Notes under the pieces: model-generated
Told to the model about the DNA's origin: nothing
Databases searched by the model: none
The model's input: only the letters and a program-made list of their open reading frames with translations
NCBI GenBank assembly: GCA_964035795.1
Contig: OZ038320.1
Span: 4,217,896 to 4,281,895 of the forward strand
Reading direction: 5' to 3'
DNA from: Pterobdella sp. o SKG-2022
Lineage: Eukaryota; Annelida; Clitellata; Hirudinida; Piscicolidae
Length of the DNA stretch: 64,000 nucleotides
Shown here: positions 20,334 to 33,400 of the stretch, one piece after another
Position numbering within the stretch: the first letter of the stretch is position 1
Layout: each line of letters begins with the position of its first letter
Position numbers and translations under genes: made by a program

Positions 20334-21054
20334 TTATTTAGAGGCACGATGCTCCAAAAAACGTGGATTACTCGGCACATTGATAAAGCTATCTGGCAAA
20401 CAAATACACCAAAGATAACCATCATGCTTTCTTGCATCGCTAATGTCATATTGGACGAATGGCTGTTTTTTAAAACTTCCAATTAAGATATTTTCCTAGC
20501 TGTAAGCAATTTCAAACAAAAAGTTTTTTCAGCAAAAAAAAAATAAAATTTGAAAATCAAATACGTAAATGGTTTTGCGGCTTTTAGTGAATATTGAATT
20601 TTCACGCTATTGTACCCCTTCGATGACCTGATGGCATCTAATATCCATAACCCCCTCATTAACATTCTACCATTTGCACTTTCAATTTGATACTTTTTGT
20701 GTAACTGCGCGAGATAGCAATTCAATAAATGAGACATTGCCTCTGTCGAGCCTTTTATCTCGCTGTTTTCTATAAGAGTACAAAATATTTTTAAAATATA
20801 ATTGTTTTCAAAATTTCAAATTTTTCAGTATGAAAGCAATTTTTTTTGACCCTTTAACACAATATAAAAAACACAATAATCAATCAACCTTGAAACTTTT
20901 GTATAAAGAAATTTCTCAAAATCTTGAGCGCAACAAAAGAAAAAAAAAATGATAGAATAAACTTGAAAAAACGTCTTGAAGAAACAAAAATAATTGCAGA
21001 AACAATAATGGATTTAATTCTTGTGATCTTATCGCTATTCGTCGAAGCAGCCAT
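20334..21054 (-). CDS. Tentative three-exon gene, unidentified
   Basis: Model: exon 1 at 21054-20889 (ATG in context aagATGGCTG, MAASTNSDKITRIKS then a hydrophobic stretch; donor CAAG/GTTGAT, phase 1). Exon 2 at 20769-20606 (acceptor cttatag; NSEIKGSTEAMSHLLNCYLA, then RMLMRGLWILDAIRSSKG; donor AGC/GTGAAA, phase 0). Exon 3 at 20462-20334 (PFVQYDISDARKHDGYLWCI and on to HRASK, stop). Phases agree and give about 152 residues with one or two membrane-like helices near the N-terminus. Exon 1 contains a T9 run and the exon 3 acceptor lacks a pyrimidine tract, so the model is weak. Function unknown. Confidence 0.28.
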
Positions 21055-22204
21055 CTTAACTCGCCCTGTCGAGTTTTAATCGATGAAATCGACAAAAAAA
21101 TTGATTAAAAATTTTTTTAAACAGTGATTTAATAGAATTAAAAGATTGTATCGGAGGTCAAGGGGTAGGCCAAACCTCGCATTAGCTTATTAAACAGGCC
21201 TTTTGCTAATCGCCATTTTGCACATGATTGATGAGTGAATTGATTGATTGAAATATTATGATTGCTATTCACCCATCCATCCTTCACAAGAAATGACACT
21301 CATTTCATCTGCGTTAACCATTTTAATATTAAAAATTTAAAATGTTTTCAACTTATGCAAAAACTTCTGAAGCTTGCCATGAAAATAACTATAAAAATAT
21401 AAAAAGCTTCTACGTTTCCATTTTAAATCTTCAAAAACCAAAAAATCTTGCATCAAGTTTTTTCATAAATCATTAATAAATGTTCGGATTATTTTTTCGA
21501 ATTTCGCTACCGAATAAATTCCCTGTCTAATTTGCATTCGAGGATTAGATGAACCCCTAAAGAGCTATTAATACAATCAACTTATGTCGGCAAGTGATTC
21601 GCGATTGATCTAGCGTTAAATATATATTTAAATGGTACATAAATAATAAAAACAACTGAAAGCTTCTATACATACAGGCGTATATAAAAAGAAGCATTGG
21701 AGAGAAAAGGACAGGCGATATAAGCTGATCACGCTGCGAAAAAGAATCTCTGAATTGCCAATTTAAGCAAAATGATTATAGTGAGAAAATATTCATATAA
21801 GATATAATTGATGACGAAGATGAAGCGATCTGAATTTTTTAATAAATGAAATTTATGCTTAATATTATGGAAAATCGTTTTTAAAAGTGTGGCGTTAAAC
21901 AGATAGAAGTTGAAGTGTTGAATTTATTGGGGGTAATTAACGAGATAATGAATGAGATGAGGATTTATATTATAACAATTAATTTAAAAAAGTCATATGA
22001 ATTATTAGAGAACATATCTTCGACTTCATGAAAGTAACATAATTTCAGGTGAAATATAACAATTTTCATTGCTAATAATACTCTTGGTGTTAAGAATATA
22101 ATTATTGTTCATATTTAGAATTTCGAGTTATCAAGTGAATTATAGTGGTTGTTGTTTTTAAATTTTTTATTATTATAATAATAATAGTAGTACATCCAAT
22201 CTTT
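21055..22204. other. Intergenic with a TATA-like promoter candidate
   Basis: AT-rich. The only notable site is cgtatataaaaagaag at 21678-21693. It is followed by a less AT-rich 90-base stretch and an ATG at 21771 that runs into a GTGAGA donor-like site. Confidence 0.4.
21678..21693 (+). promoter_or_regulatory. TATA box candidate
   Basis: GTATATAAAAAG matches the TATA consensus. The sequence 30-90 bases downstream is more balanced in composition and reaches ATGATTATA/GTGAGA at 21771-21785, which could be a short first coding exon. No downstream exon was found. Confidence 0.25.
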
Positions 22205-23740
22205 ATTTAGGTGACATGACGTAGTTTCTTATCCATACTTACCTATCCGCCATAGCAGTACGTAATTCGTTAGAAGTCAACTTCGTGTCTTCTAGTGTTA
22301 TATTTGAACGCTTTCTTCTACGAACCTCATCCGGTATTCAAAACAACAAAATGTTTGCAGATTCGTTGTGCCGAGCTACATGTCCAACAAGCGCTGACCG
22401 TCTTTTCTTGATTATGATGGAAAACTTTGAAATTTGACCCTATAGCTGGGCATTTGATAGGCGGTTTTTCCACAAGACATTTTTGACTCCTTGGAGCATC
22501 CGAGTGTAAACACCATCAACTTTCTTCACTGCAGCATTGGTTATTACCCAGGATTCACTTTCATATAGTAATATGGACTCTACAGTAGATTTGAAAATCC
22601 TAACTTTCGTTTCTGTGGTAATGCGAGAGTTCTAGACTTTTTCTAGGAAGTTGAGAGCTTTCCATGGTTTGCCGATTTGGGTGTAGATATGTCGTGAAAA
22701 ATTGGTGCAGCCTCTCAGATAAAAAAAAACATCAACCTTTTCAATTTCGTCACCATTTATAGCATGAACATTACTCTTTACAGAGGAATTAAAGTGCACT
22801 GCTTTGGGTTTCACGGGCATTGAAAAAGAGACCTATATTTTGAGTTGCGGTTTCAACTTTGTATAAAAGAGACTCGGCTTTGTTGATTGTATCTTCCATC
22901 AAAGCGATATCGTCGTAAAATGCAAGTTCGGCGAGTATCTCGGAAGAAGCTCTGTGATTTCCTTTTCTTTTAACTCAATCCATCTGAAGAAGGAATTGAG
23001 GTTCTGAGAGATTAATCCGAGCAAATGATGAAAAGAAACGGGGCAAATGAGTTTTCTTGTAAGACGCCAGTATCGACCAGAAAGATGTCAGTATTGCTTT
23101 TAGGGGTTACCACAAGAGCGGAGGCGTTTTCAGACAGCACTCGTATTGGATTAACGATTTTAGGAAGGATTCCATATGCTGCAAGGATTTTAAGCATTTT
23201 TGATTGATCTATCGAGTTATATGCTTTTTTGAAATCGATGAAAGTTATCACTGCTTCTTTCTTGTAGTTACACAATTCTTCTATGATTCTTCAAGTAAAA
23301 GAAGATGAGACGAGATAGATCTTCCAGGACGGTAGTCATTTTGGTTGGGACGAAGCAGCTTGTCAATGAAAGGAAAGATTCTGTTTAGTAAAAGTCAGTT
23401 GTATATTGTGAAAGCTCTTTGGCTAAGACTCATATCTCAATAGTTGGTACAACAAGTTAATTCTTCTTTCTTGGAACGGTACCAGATATACCCCATTCAT
23501 TGAGACGCAAACTGTCAAAGATTTCAATGCAAAACTTTCAAGTTTTTTCGGGTTTTTCTGAGCTTCCAGACTTCTAGTGTAAGACCATCAAGACCAGGGG
23601 CTTTATTAGGTTCCATTGCCTAAGTGCATCTTCTATCTTTTTTTCACTAAATTCTGCAGTACTAATTTCTGGATTGATGTCAAACAACTTGACGCAGTCA
23701 AATTGATCTTGATCATCGTTTTTGTTAACAGAAAGTAACT
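22205..23740 (-). pseudogene. Decayed RTE-like non-LTR reverse transcriptase
   Basis: Read on the minus strand, fragments in the correct order are: N-terminal INPEISTAEFSEKKIEDAL (near 23.68 kb), the palm VITFIDFKKAYNSIDQSKML and GVLQENSFAPFLFII (23.25-23.02 kb), the catalytic FYDDIALMED (22.92-22.90 kb), AINGDEIEKVDVFFYL and IGKPWKALNFLEKV (22.75-22.64 kb), SILLYESESWVITNAAVKKV (22.57-22.51 kb), and a C-terminal ELRTAMADR near 22.25 kb. Several frameshifts and stops separate them, and the endonuclease part is missing. It is an old, 5'-truncated copy. Confidence 0.85.
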
Positions 23741-24106
23741 TTTGAAATCAAAATTATTATAGATAGATAGATAAATTTGAAATCATTTCACTATCATTTT
23801 TTTGAATTTATTATTAGTGTGGCATTTTATATTATTTCTATAGATTGTATTATTTTAGATTATCAGTTTCAAGAAAATAGTTGTTATTGCATATTGCTTT
23901 GATTAAACTTACCTAAAAAATATTTCAAATAATAACATAAAAATGTATATTTTTTATTATTTTTGTTATTTAAAAAAGAAAAATATGAGTATTAAATGAT
24001 TGGAGATGTCTGAACCACCATTTTAATATCATTGATCATTTAGTTGTGACCAGCTGCATGTATATGACGAAAGCTAAGTGATGGAGGGTTGTTTAGGGAA
24101 GATTTT

Positions 24107-24430
<324 letters not shown>

Positions 24431-27400
24431 GGAAATAGATATTAGTCATCTTAGAAAAATAAGAAGCCTTGAAATGCAATTTATTTCAATTCAAAGTGCG
24501 ATATATGATTTTTAATAAAGTTTAATTCAATAAAAATATTTATGACCCATTAAACATTTGATTAAAAAGAATTAAAACAAATATTCAAATTGAAATTTTT
24601 AAAAAACTTTATTATTTAAATTTGATTGAATCTCAAAAAACTGCCAAAATATTTTTTCTTTTTGCTATTCTCCATCACATTTTTCATTAACTACTTTTTA
24701 AAACTAACCAAAAAAATGTGGTTATTTGTATAAAATTGTCAAAATGAAATTCTCAACGAAACTCATATTAATTAAAATATTTAAATAGAAAACTCAAAAT
24801 TTTTTAATGAAGCAATTAAAGCATTTCTGTAACTGGGCTTGAATTTGCATGCGAACAAGATGTGTTTGGCCAAAACCTTTGCAGATTTATGTCGACCAGA
24901 TTAATTTAAGTAACTCGCTTAATTAAATTTTTTATTTCAAATTCATACAATTGGCATTCTGTTAGGTATATCTTTCCAGTGAGTTTAGAAAATAATTTTA
25001 AAAAACTTAATTTACGGAAATTTTCGAGAAAAATTCAAAAAAAGATAAAAACTCAAAGAAAAGTTTTTTGAGAGTTCTTCAATGAAAATTTACTTCCCGC
25101 ATTAAGTTTTCTCATTCAATTAGCTTTGAAATAGTGTTTTATTAATATATTCCAAAAATTATTTGCAACAAATTAACTCGAAAGTAAATTTTTTAAAATT
25201 TCTTCAAAAGCATTTTCGAAAATTTTAAAACGGAGAATTCTATAAATTTCGAAAAATTTTTTTAAACGAATGAAGCCTGTTTAATACAACTTTTAATATA
25301 TTCAAAATTAAAACCCGAATGCCTGAAATTTGAATATCAAATATCTTCATCACTCCCATTTATTTTCGTTTTTAACTTTGAAAAACCTAATGCAATTAAT
25401 GATTTTCCATGAACAATTATTAAATTTATCATGATACATGTCATACAACTCACTAGGTTAAAAATAAAACATTATCATCTTTATCAATTTATATGTTAAA
25501 GGTTTAAATATCAATATAGTGAAATCTATTATGAACATAACCATCAGTTTTTTCAGCATCAATCTCAAACCTCCCATAAATACAAAAGATTATTTCCACT
25601 TCAAAAGCCACATATCAAATAATATTGAAACGACGCAATATTAAAAACTCCATCAACAATCTAAAACAAAGCCATAAAAAACTCGAAAATCCAACAAGAA
25701 ATTTTCTTTTGAATCATCTTGAATTCACGTGTTTCTTGTACAAATGCTACCTAATCCCTCCTCACATCACCAATACTCATTTCTCCGTCTCTTTAGTACT
25801 CTTTCTCATACTAAATTTTTGTGTTTTTCTATGTTTCGTTTACCTTATATTTAATTGTTTTTGTTTGCACGTTTGTTTTGTTTGATATGTCTATTAGATA
25901 TTTTAATTGGGTGATTTTTAAAATTGTTCTGTTGTTTTCAATATGTATTTCTTTTCAAAAATGAACCGAAATTTGAATTTTGTCAAACTTTTGAATCAAA
26001 AAAGCTCTTTCAGTGTTTTTTGATGAAACTTTGAAATCTCGGTGTATCTTTTTGTTCGGACTGTTGAGTTTCACCGGGCATATATATAACGCTTTTGTGG
26101 ACTTTTAATTTTATGAACGGTCCAGACTTTCAATACAGATTTTTTATTCTGGCCCACAATTTATTCCGTGTTGTTAGCACCAAAATTTTTTTCGTAACTT
26201 ACCGAAAAAAAAAATCGCAAAAAGTGTTTTGTAGATTCATGGAGGCTTGAGTGTGGGGTGAATCGAATAAAATATATTTTCAATAGTTTGAACATGTTTT
26301 TATAAACTGTTGAATCTTGTAAACATTTCGTGAAACTAGATAAAAACATAAACTTTTTGAGTTATTACATCAAATAAATGAGGATAACCTTTGCAAACTC
26401 AAATCATTAATAAATGCAGAAGATAGAAAAAAGTTTTAAAAGAAAACTAAGAAAACCAAAATCAAAATTTTTTATTTGAAAATAAAATCAGACCACAAAA
26501 ATAATTTCAAAAAAATAGTTTTCAAAAGCAACAGATATTACAAAAATTATTACATGAAAAATAAAAACTCCATGAGCAAACATAAACATACTAAATTGAA
26601 AACTTGTTTTAAAAAAAAATTCGTTTTTATAAATACCATTGAAAATTTCAATACAAAACAAAAAAAATAAAATAACAGTTAAATTATAGAATAACAACCA
26701 AACAAAAAAAAAGACAAAATAATCATAAGAAATCTAATTTAAAAATTTCGACAAACATTTTTTCTAAAATAACTATTTTCAAAAAAAAAACGTCTAATAG
26801 AATGATAAACATTAGAAACAACTCCCATTTTATATCTCTACTAAAGTAATTTCCATTTTCTCCAAAAATCGGCACAAACGCTTAAAAAGAGCTGGAGAAC
26901 CCATGTGCTGTTTGTGACGTAAGACTGAGCACGAGGAAGATAAGCTTGAGATATATATATATTGTTTTTACTTCAATTAACTGAGATTTTCTTGCCTGAA
27001 TATCTCCGAGAAATTTAGAAAATTGTATGAAGAAAAAAGCACAAAGGAAAATAATTATTGGGAATTATTAGGAGAATAAATATAAAAAACTAATCTCACA
27101 CAAGAAACTACAAAAACTCTAAGAACTATTGCAAAAAAATATATAAAAACCACCAAAAGGGAATTTTAGAAATAAAAAGAAAAATATATGGAAAAAAAAT
27201 CTTCTATTTTGGAATTTTTTTTCCTACAAGCTTTTTTGCACCTTAATTATTGTCGGAGTCAAACACCCACACTTTCTGTATGTCATGATGCATATGAGCT
27301 ATCAAAGCTGAGTTAAACTTGAAATTTTCAATTTAGAACAAGTAAAAATCATATATCACTATGACATAGCATAGCCTAAAACAACATTGAGAGAAACAAA

Positions 27401-30400
27401 TAGTATTTATTCACTTGATACACGTAAGCTTTCCGTAAGAAAACCCTATATTATCAAGTGATTACTTATTCTTTTTATATTAAATATACACAATTATTCT
27501 AAATATATGAATTAGATAAACACATGACCTTATATGTGACATGTGTTTAAAAAGACCTTGTTAGTAACAAACATGTGTCAAAATGAACTGTAAACAGTAT
27601 AAAAAAATCATTACTTATTCATAAAACCATGTAATTCATCTAGATTTATTATAGATTTTTAAAGACTATAAGCACAGTATACAAAAATTGAATTTATATT
27701 TTTGGTATGACATTTTCTCTTCTAGTTTTATCATAAATACCCAAACCCTAAGCTTAGCGATTATCACCAGGCATCTACCTCAGGTGGCTGTGGCTGGAAA
27801 AGATGTGTCAAGAATAGAATCCCTAGTTAGCCCTGTTGCACCTTGGACTGTATAGTTATGTAGAATTACTGTATAATTAATATACTTAAGATGGTTTTAT
27901 TCCTTTTAACGTTTGGTTTTATAATTGTGTTTTAATGGGTGTTTTACAGTTGTTTACCATCAATTTATAAACTGAAATTTTTATTTATCATTTTTAAAAT
28001 ACGCTTTTCTTATGAAAAATTTTTTTTCCAAAGTATTTCTTATACGAATGAAGTTTTTAAACAGATGCATGAGAATTATTTTTATTTAGTGTATATATTT
28101 TGGAATAATTCCATACAAATTCTGCCACTTCCCTACCCTTATTAGTTGCTTTTTTCAATTCATCATTGCGTGGAAGATGATTTATGAAAATCTCATTAAT
28201 TTGCATTTCTCATAAATATAAAGATATTTATTGAAAAATTCTTCAAAAAATATTATATCTTTATAGGTTTAAGTTGGGACAGCATTACAGAATAAAAGTT
28301 AAGGTATATTTGTTTGGAAATCAATTTAAACTGAGTCATAATTTATCTAAATTTGATGAAAAACACGGTAAAAAAAGCATTGAAAGGGCTATAAATAAAG
28401 TAGAATGAATTTTCAATGTGTCCTCTCGTTTAAACCTGTGTCCAACAGGCTGATGCATTGCTTTTGTGCGTGTGTGTTTGTCTTTTTGTACGGCTGTGTC
28501 TTACTCTTTGTGTTTGTGTGTGTTTGTTTGTTTATTTGTTTGTTTGCTTGTGTGGATTATTTTCTTCACATGGGTTTTTTTTGTTTTTGTATGATTGTTA
28601 TGTTTATGTGTGTTTTGAATACAGTGTGTGATACTTTGGTGTTGATATGTGTTTATTTTTGTTTGTCATTTGTGTGTAGAATATCACTATAAAGCTGTTT
28701 TTTATACATCTTTTATACTTTTTTCATAGTATGCCACAACGCTCTATATGTGTGTAGAGTTTTTTTTATGTTCTTTTGACCTTTCAATTTAAAAAAAAGT
28801 TTTTTGCTTGTTTTTGTTACTATTGCAACATTTTTTATTCAAAAAATGCATGACGAAAAAACTGTTTATTGTAAAAAATTCTGCAAAAAAATTCGGTTGA
28901 AATTTATTTAAGCTCAAAAAATTTGAATAACTCTGGAATTTTGATTTGTGGTTTGTTATGTTTTTTGTTGAAAAATTGGTCGAAAGGCAGATAATTGTGT
29001 TGCCATCTTTATGTTGACAATTCTTTTTTCTAAATTCCACTGTGATTTCTTGAGAAATTATTTATTTTAAGCTTAAACTTGAAACCTTTTTGAAGTTCTG
29101 TAAAAATTATGTGAAACTTTTACTCGTGAAACTAAAATTTATAAAAACTCAGGTTTTTTAAAACTAAAATTCGATAAGAAACAAAATTTTTCTTCGTTAT
29201 AATTTTTCCAATATTCAGCAATTTTTCCATAACTTGGAGATTGTTTTTTGTTTTTGTGCATCATGATGTAACGTGCATTGATTTCTTGTTGGGCATTCAA
29301 TAATTTAAGTCCAAATTGGCAGAATTAAGTTTGATCCAACTTTTCTATGAAGTTTATCACGTTTTACAATTTTTCATTTTCAATTGAAAGGCTTTCGTAC
29401 AAACTATTGCTTGGAGCTTTTTCCATCAAATTTTTATCTTCCTCGTGACGTGAAAAAAAGCGAAAAAATTTATTTTAAAAATTTCTATCAACCACTCACG
29501 GTATAATATTGTCAAATCTTGGTTTCAAATAGAGGAATACTGCAGACTCATTACAAAGCAACATGTAAGGTTCGTTGTTTATCGCTTTCAAAATCGACTT
29601 GCAGCTGAATATCATAATGCTTCGAAGCTTTCCCAAAACAAAGAAGCTTTTAAAATCATTTTTGCTTTAGAGAACCTCAACTAAAAGCAAAAATCAATCC
29701 TCTTGAGATGTTTTTATATGTAATTTTTTTCCATTTGAAGCGATAATGCATTCAAAAACCTTGAATTCATTTTATAAACTATTTTAAAATGTGTTCCATC
29801 GAGGAAAATATTTCTCTTTGTTCCAAATAAATTTTTAATCTATGCTACAGATTTCAATATTTCTAATTTATTGTTTTCACGAAAAAATTTTGAAGCTTTA
29901 AAAATATTCTAGTGAATAAAATATCTAATAAACAATATAGAACGAAATTTTTTTGATCAAACCAGGACTTTTGAATTTTGAAAACAAACTATTTTCTCAG
30001 TTCTAATTCTATAATTTTGAGTTTACACAAAAAATATGTATTTTCTGTAAACTTCTTAAATATTTCTTTCATATTTTGAGACTCAAAAGCTTTCAAGTTC
30101 AACGCGGTCCCTAACAGCTAATCTTTTTGAGACAAATTCATCGTTTCAATCAAAAATTCCCTATTATACAAACGCTATTTAAGCTCACTATTAATTCAAA
30201 CAAACAACATCTGTTTAAGCAAAAAGTATATAAAAGGATGAGTTAAAGAAAACGCGGTGATTTTGTGTGGTGCTTATTTGAGAGGTGATTTAGGGCGTGT
30301 AGCAACTTGGGTAACAGACAAAAATTACGATTTTTTTCCCATAAAACCTCATTTCAAATAAATTTAATTTGGGAAAAATAAAGAAGAAAATGTATAAAAG

Positions 30401-33400
30401 AATTAGTTTCAAACTAGAAGCTTTTTTTAATCATATTGTGGCGGTTTTAGAGGTTTGTTTATCGATTTCTGCTCAAGTCCTCAGGCGTTTATAGCGTTTC
30501 TATTATTTGACTCATTCATTAGCGTTATATTATAATCACCATATACTTTGATTCGAATCAAAATTATCTATTATAAGTTTTAAGTGTTCAACTAGGCAAA
30601 AAACAAAAAATCTAAACCAAACTAACGTTGATCTTGTTGGTTTTGAAAATAAAAGCAGTAAAAAAATTAATAAAACAAATCTAGAAGCTGTAAAAATGCG
30701 AATGTATTTGTTGTGGCTTTGAAAAAAACACAACTATTGGTTTACGTTTCATCAAAAAATATTGAAAAATAGTAGAAGAATTCAAAAAAAATTATTAATT
30801 TATAAGTTTTTGAAAGGAAATTAAGGAATACAAAACTAATATAAATTGTGAGAAAAACAATAACAAACTTGATTAAATGTGGAACAAGAAAATTTCAAAA
30901 AAAAATTAAATAAAAACTTTAGTGAGAAAAAAAGCAAAAAAAAGTGTTAAAAAATGTATTTGAAAGTTTCAATTAAGGTTTGGACACAATGTAACTTCCA
31001 GTGTTTTTATTTTCGCCACTCTGTTACATCTTGTTTGAGTTCCATGCTACACCCCAGTATAAATCCAGCTTAAATTTATATCCATATCAAAATTGATAAC
31101 AATATCGGTGAAAATTAAATTATATCTTATTCATCTAGAATAGAATAATAAAAAAATTGAGTTGAAATTAAATTAAGTTAAAATCAAATCAAATTGAAAC
31201 TGAACCCTTTTCTAAAAATTAATTTCCAATTCAATTATATATTCAAAACAAATTAAAGAGGCAATGAATGAACGCAAACCAAACCAATATAACGCGGAGA
31301 AAAAGGATTTTGTATAAATGCATGCGTTCCTGACCCATCGCAGCGTTATCCGCAATTCTCAAGACTTCATTGTCTTAGAAATTTAAAACGTGTGTAGTAT
31401 AAATCTATATAAATTACGAGATTTAAATTATAGAAACTAAGATTAAGAGATTAATCTCAAAGACATACATAGATTTAGATTTAAGAATCTAGGTAGCAAA
31501 AATTTAAAAAAATATGTATTAATTTAAATGCTTATGTAAGATTAATTAAATATATTTTAGAATATGTAGTTTGTGTACAGTGAAAAATCTTTCTTCGAAC
31601 AACAGTCGTAAATAAGAAGTAATTAAAGAAAAACTAACAGATCCTCGCTCAGGTTAGCCATTGTTTTTACCTTTCCTACAATAAAACCACTTTTAATATA
31701 CTTCTAAATATAAAATATTGTAGTCATTCAATAAAGAGTTTGTTTGATGAGTGGAAATTCAGTACAATTTGGAAACTATCTTTTGTTTTCAAACTATCAA
31801 AGTAGTGTTTTTAACATGTTTCTAACATAGAAAAACCTTTGTGTTTAATCTAATTCTAATTGGAAACAAAAACACCTAAAACCCATTCGCAAGCATGTAA
31901 ATATGCTGGTAAGTTACAATACCTTGTCACAGTTTTCATCTCTTGACACATTCAACTCCAAGAAAAAGTTATTGAAGATTTATGAAGAATAAAACAGCTA
32001 TAGACAGTCAAAAGTATTTGAACTTGTATAAACAAAACAAGACTCTTACGTTTGTTTCCTTTTAATTTCTGAAGTTTGATTTTTTTGCTGTTGTTTTTGA
32101 GCTTTTAATTACGAAATTTTCATTCCTAAAGAATACATACCGAACCCTATTCCTGAATGCTTCAATTTGTAACTTTTTACTTACTCTTTTTAGGCTGCTT
32201 TAATAGCCTCATGTTTGAATGAATAATTTAAAAAATAAATAGAAATAATGTGATGGAATTTGATAGCAAAAGATTCAATTAAGCGTTTCTTTCTTGCTTC
32301 GTAATTTTACAATAAACGAGCTCTAGATGCTCAGGTAAAAATTGAAACATGAATCCCGAAAAAAGTGTAAAATGTGTACATTCAAAACAGGCAATTAACT
32401 AAACTTTTTTAAGAAAAATCTTGGAAACAATTGAAAAACATTAGGACTTGCAAGTCTTCAAGGCTTTTGTCCTATTTGTTCATTTATTTTTTTTGATTTC
32501 TTTTTACTGCTATAAGTTTGTAATATTTTTCTTTAGAGTTTTTTGATGTTTCCATAAGATAAATTAACTTTTGAAACGTTATTTTTTCATATTAATACAG
32601 CAGATCTTCTCTTTTTCACAAAACCCATTTGAATTTTTCAAACATCAGTTATTTACAAACTGATTTACAATGGAATACGCGTGTGGAAAGCATTTAGAGG
32701 CAAGTGTACTTACTAGCTACATCACGTAAAGCTTGACAAAACAAGAGAACCTTCTATATACCTTACCTTTACTTTAAATCCTTTCGCTCCGTGAAATAAT
32801 TTTTAAAAACTACATATGCCGAAGTTTACACTAATTTTTTATGAGAAAAAGTCATAGGTGTTTTCAAATGTGTTTTTTTGATTAGTTTTTTTAATGCACT
32901 TTTGAAACGTTTAGAATGAGAATGGAGAAATTTCGGAGAACGTTTTCAGAAATACATCTGGATATTGTGTTCCGTGATTTATATGTTTTTGAATTTATGT
33001 CCAAATAACTTTAAAACCTTATTTGCTTAGTTTTAAAACTCACTTTCCTAGTCATCTCTCAAATATAGTTGAGTTTTTTATAATTTTGTGAAACTCACAA
33101 ATATTTTATCAAAGACTAAAAAAGCATTTTCATAGTAGTTTATTAAAATAAGCTTAGGTTCATTTTAGAGTTTTGAGCAAAAAATACTGAAGAGCTAGAA
33201 AAGAAAAGATTTAAATGATAGAAAGTTACACCAACAGAAGTCTTTTCCAACATGTGCTTCAAATAATATATGGCGTATAACAATTTCTAAATGGTGAAAA
33301 CAACTAGGAACATAGAATAGAACTTAGTTTCATTTCTTGTATGTTTTTTAAACAAAAGTAAAATTTTAAACTTTGAAAACAATTGCGAAGGAAAAAACTA

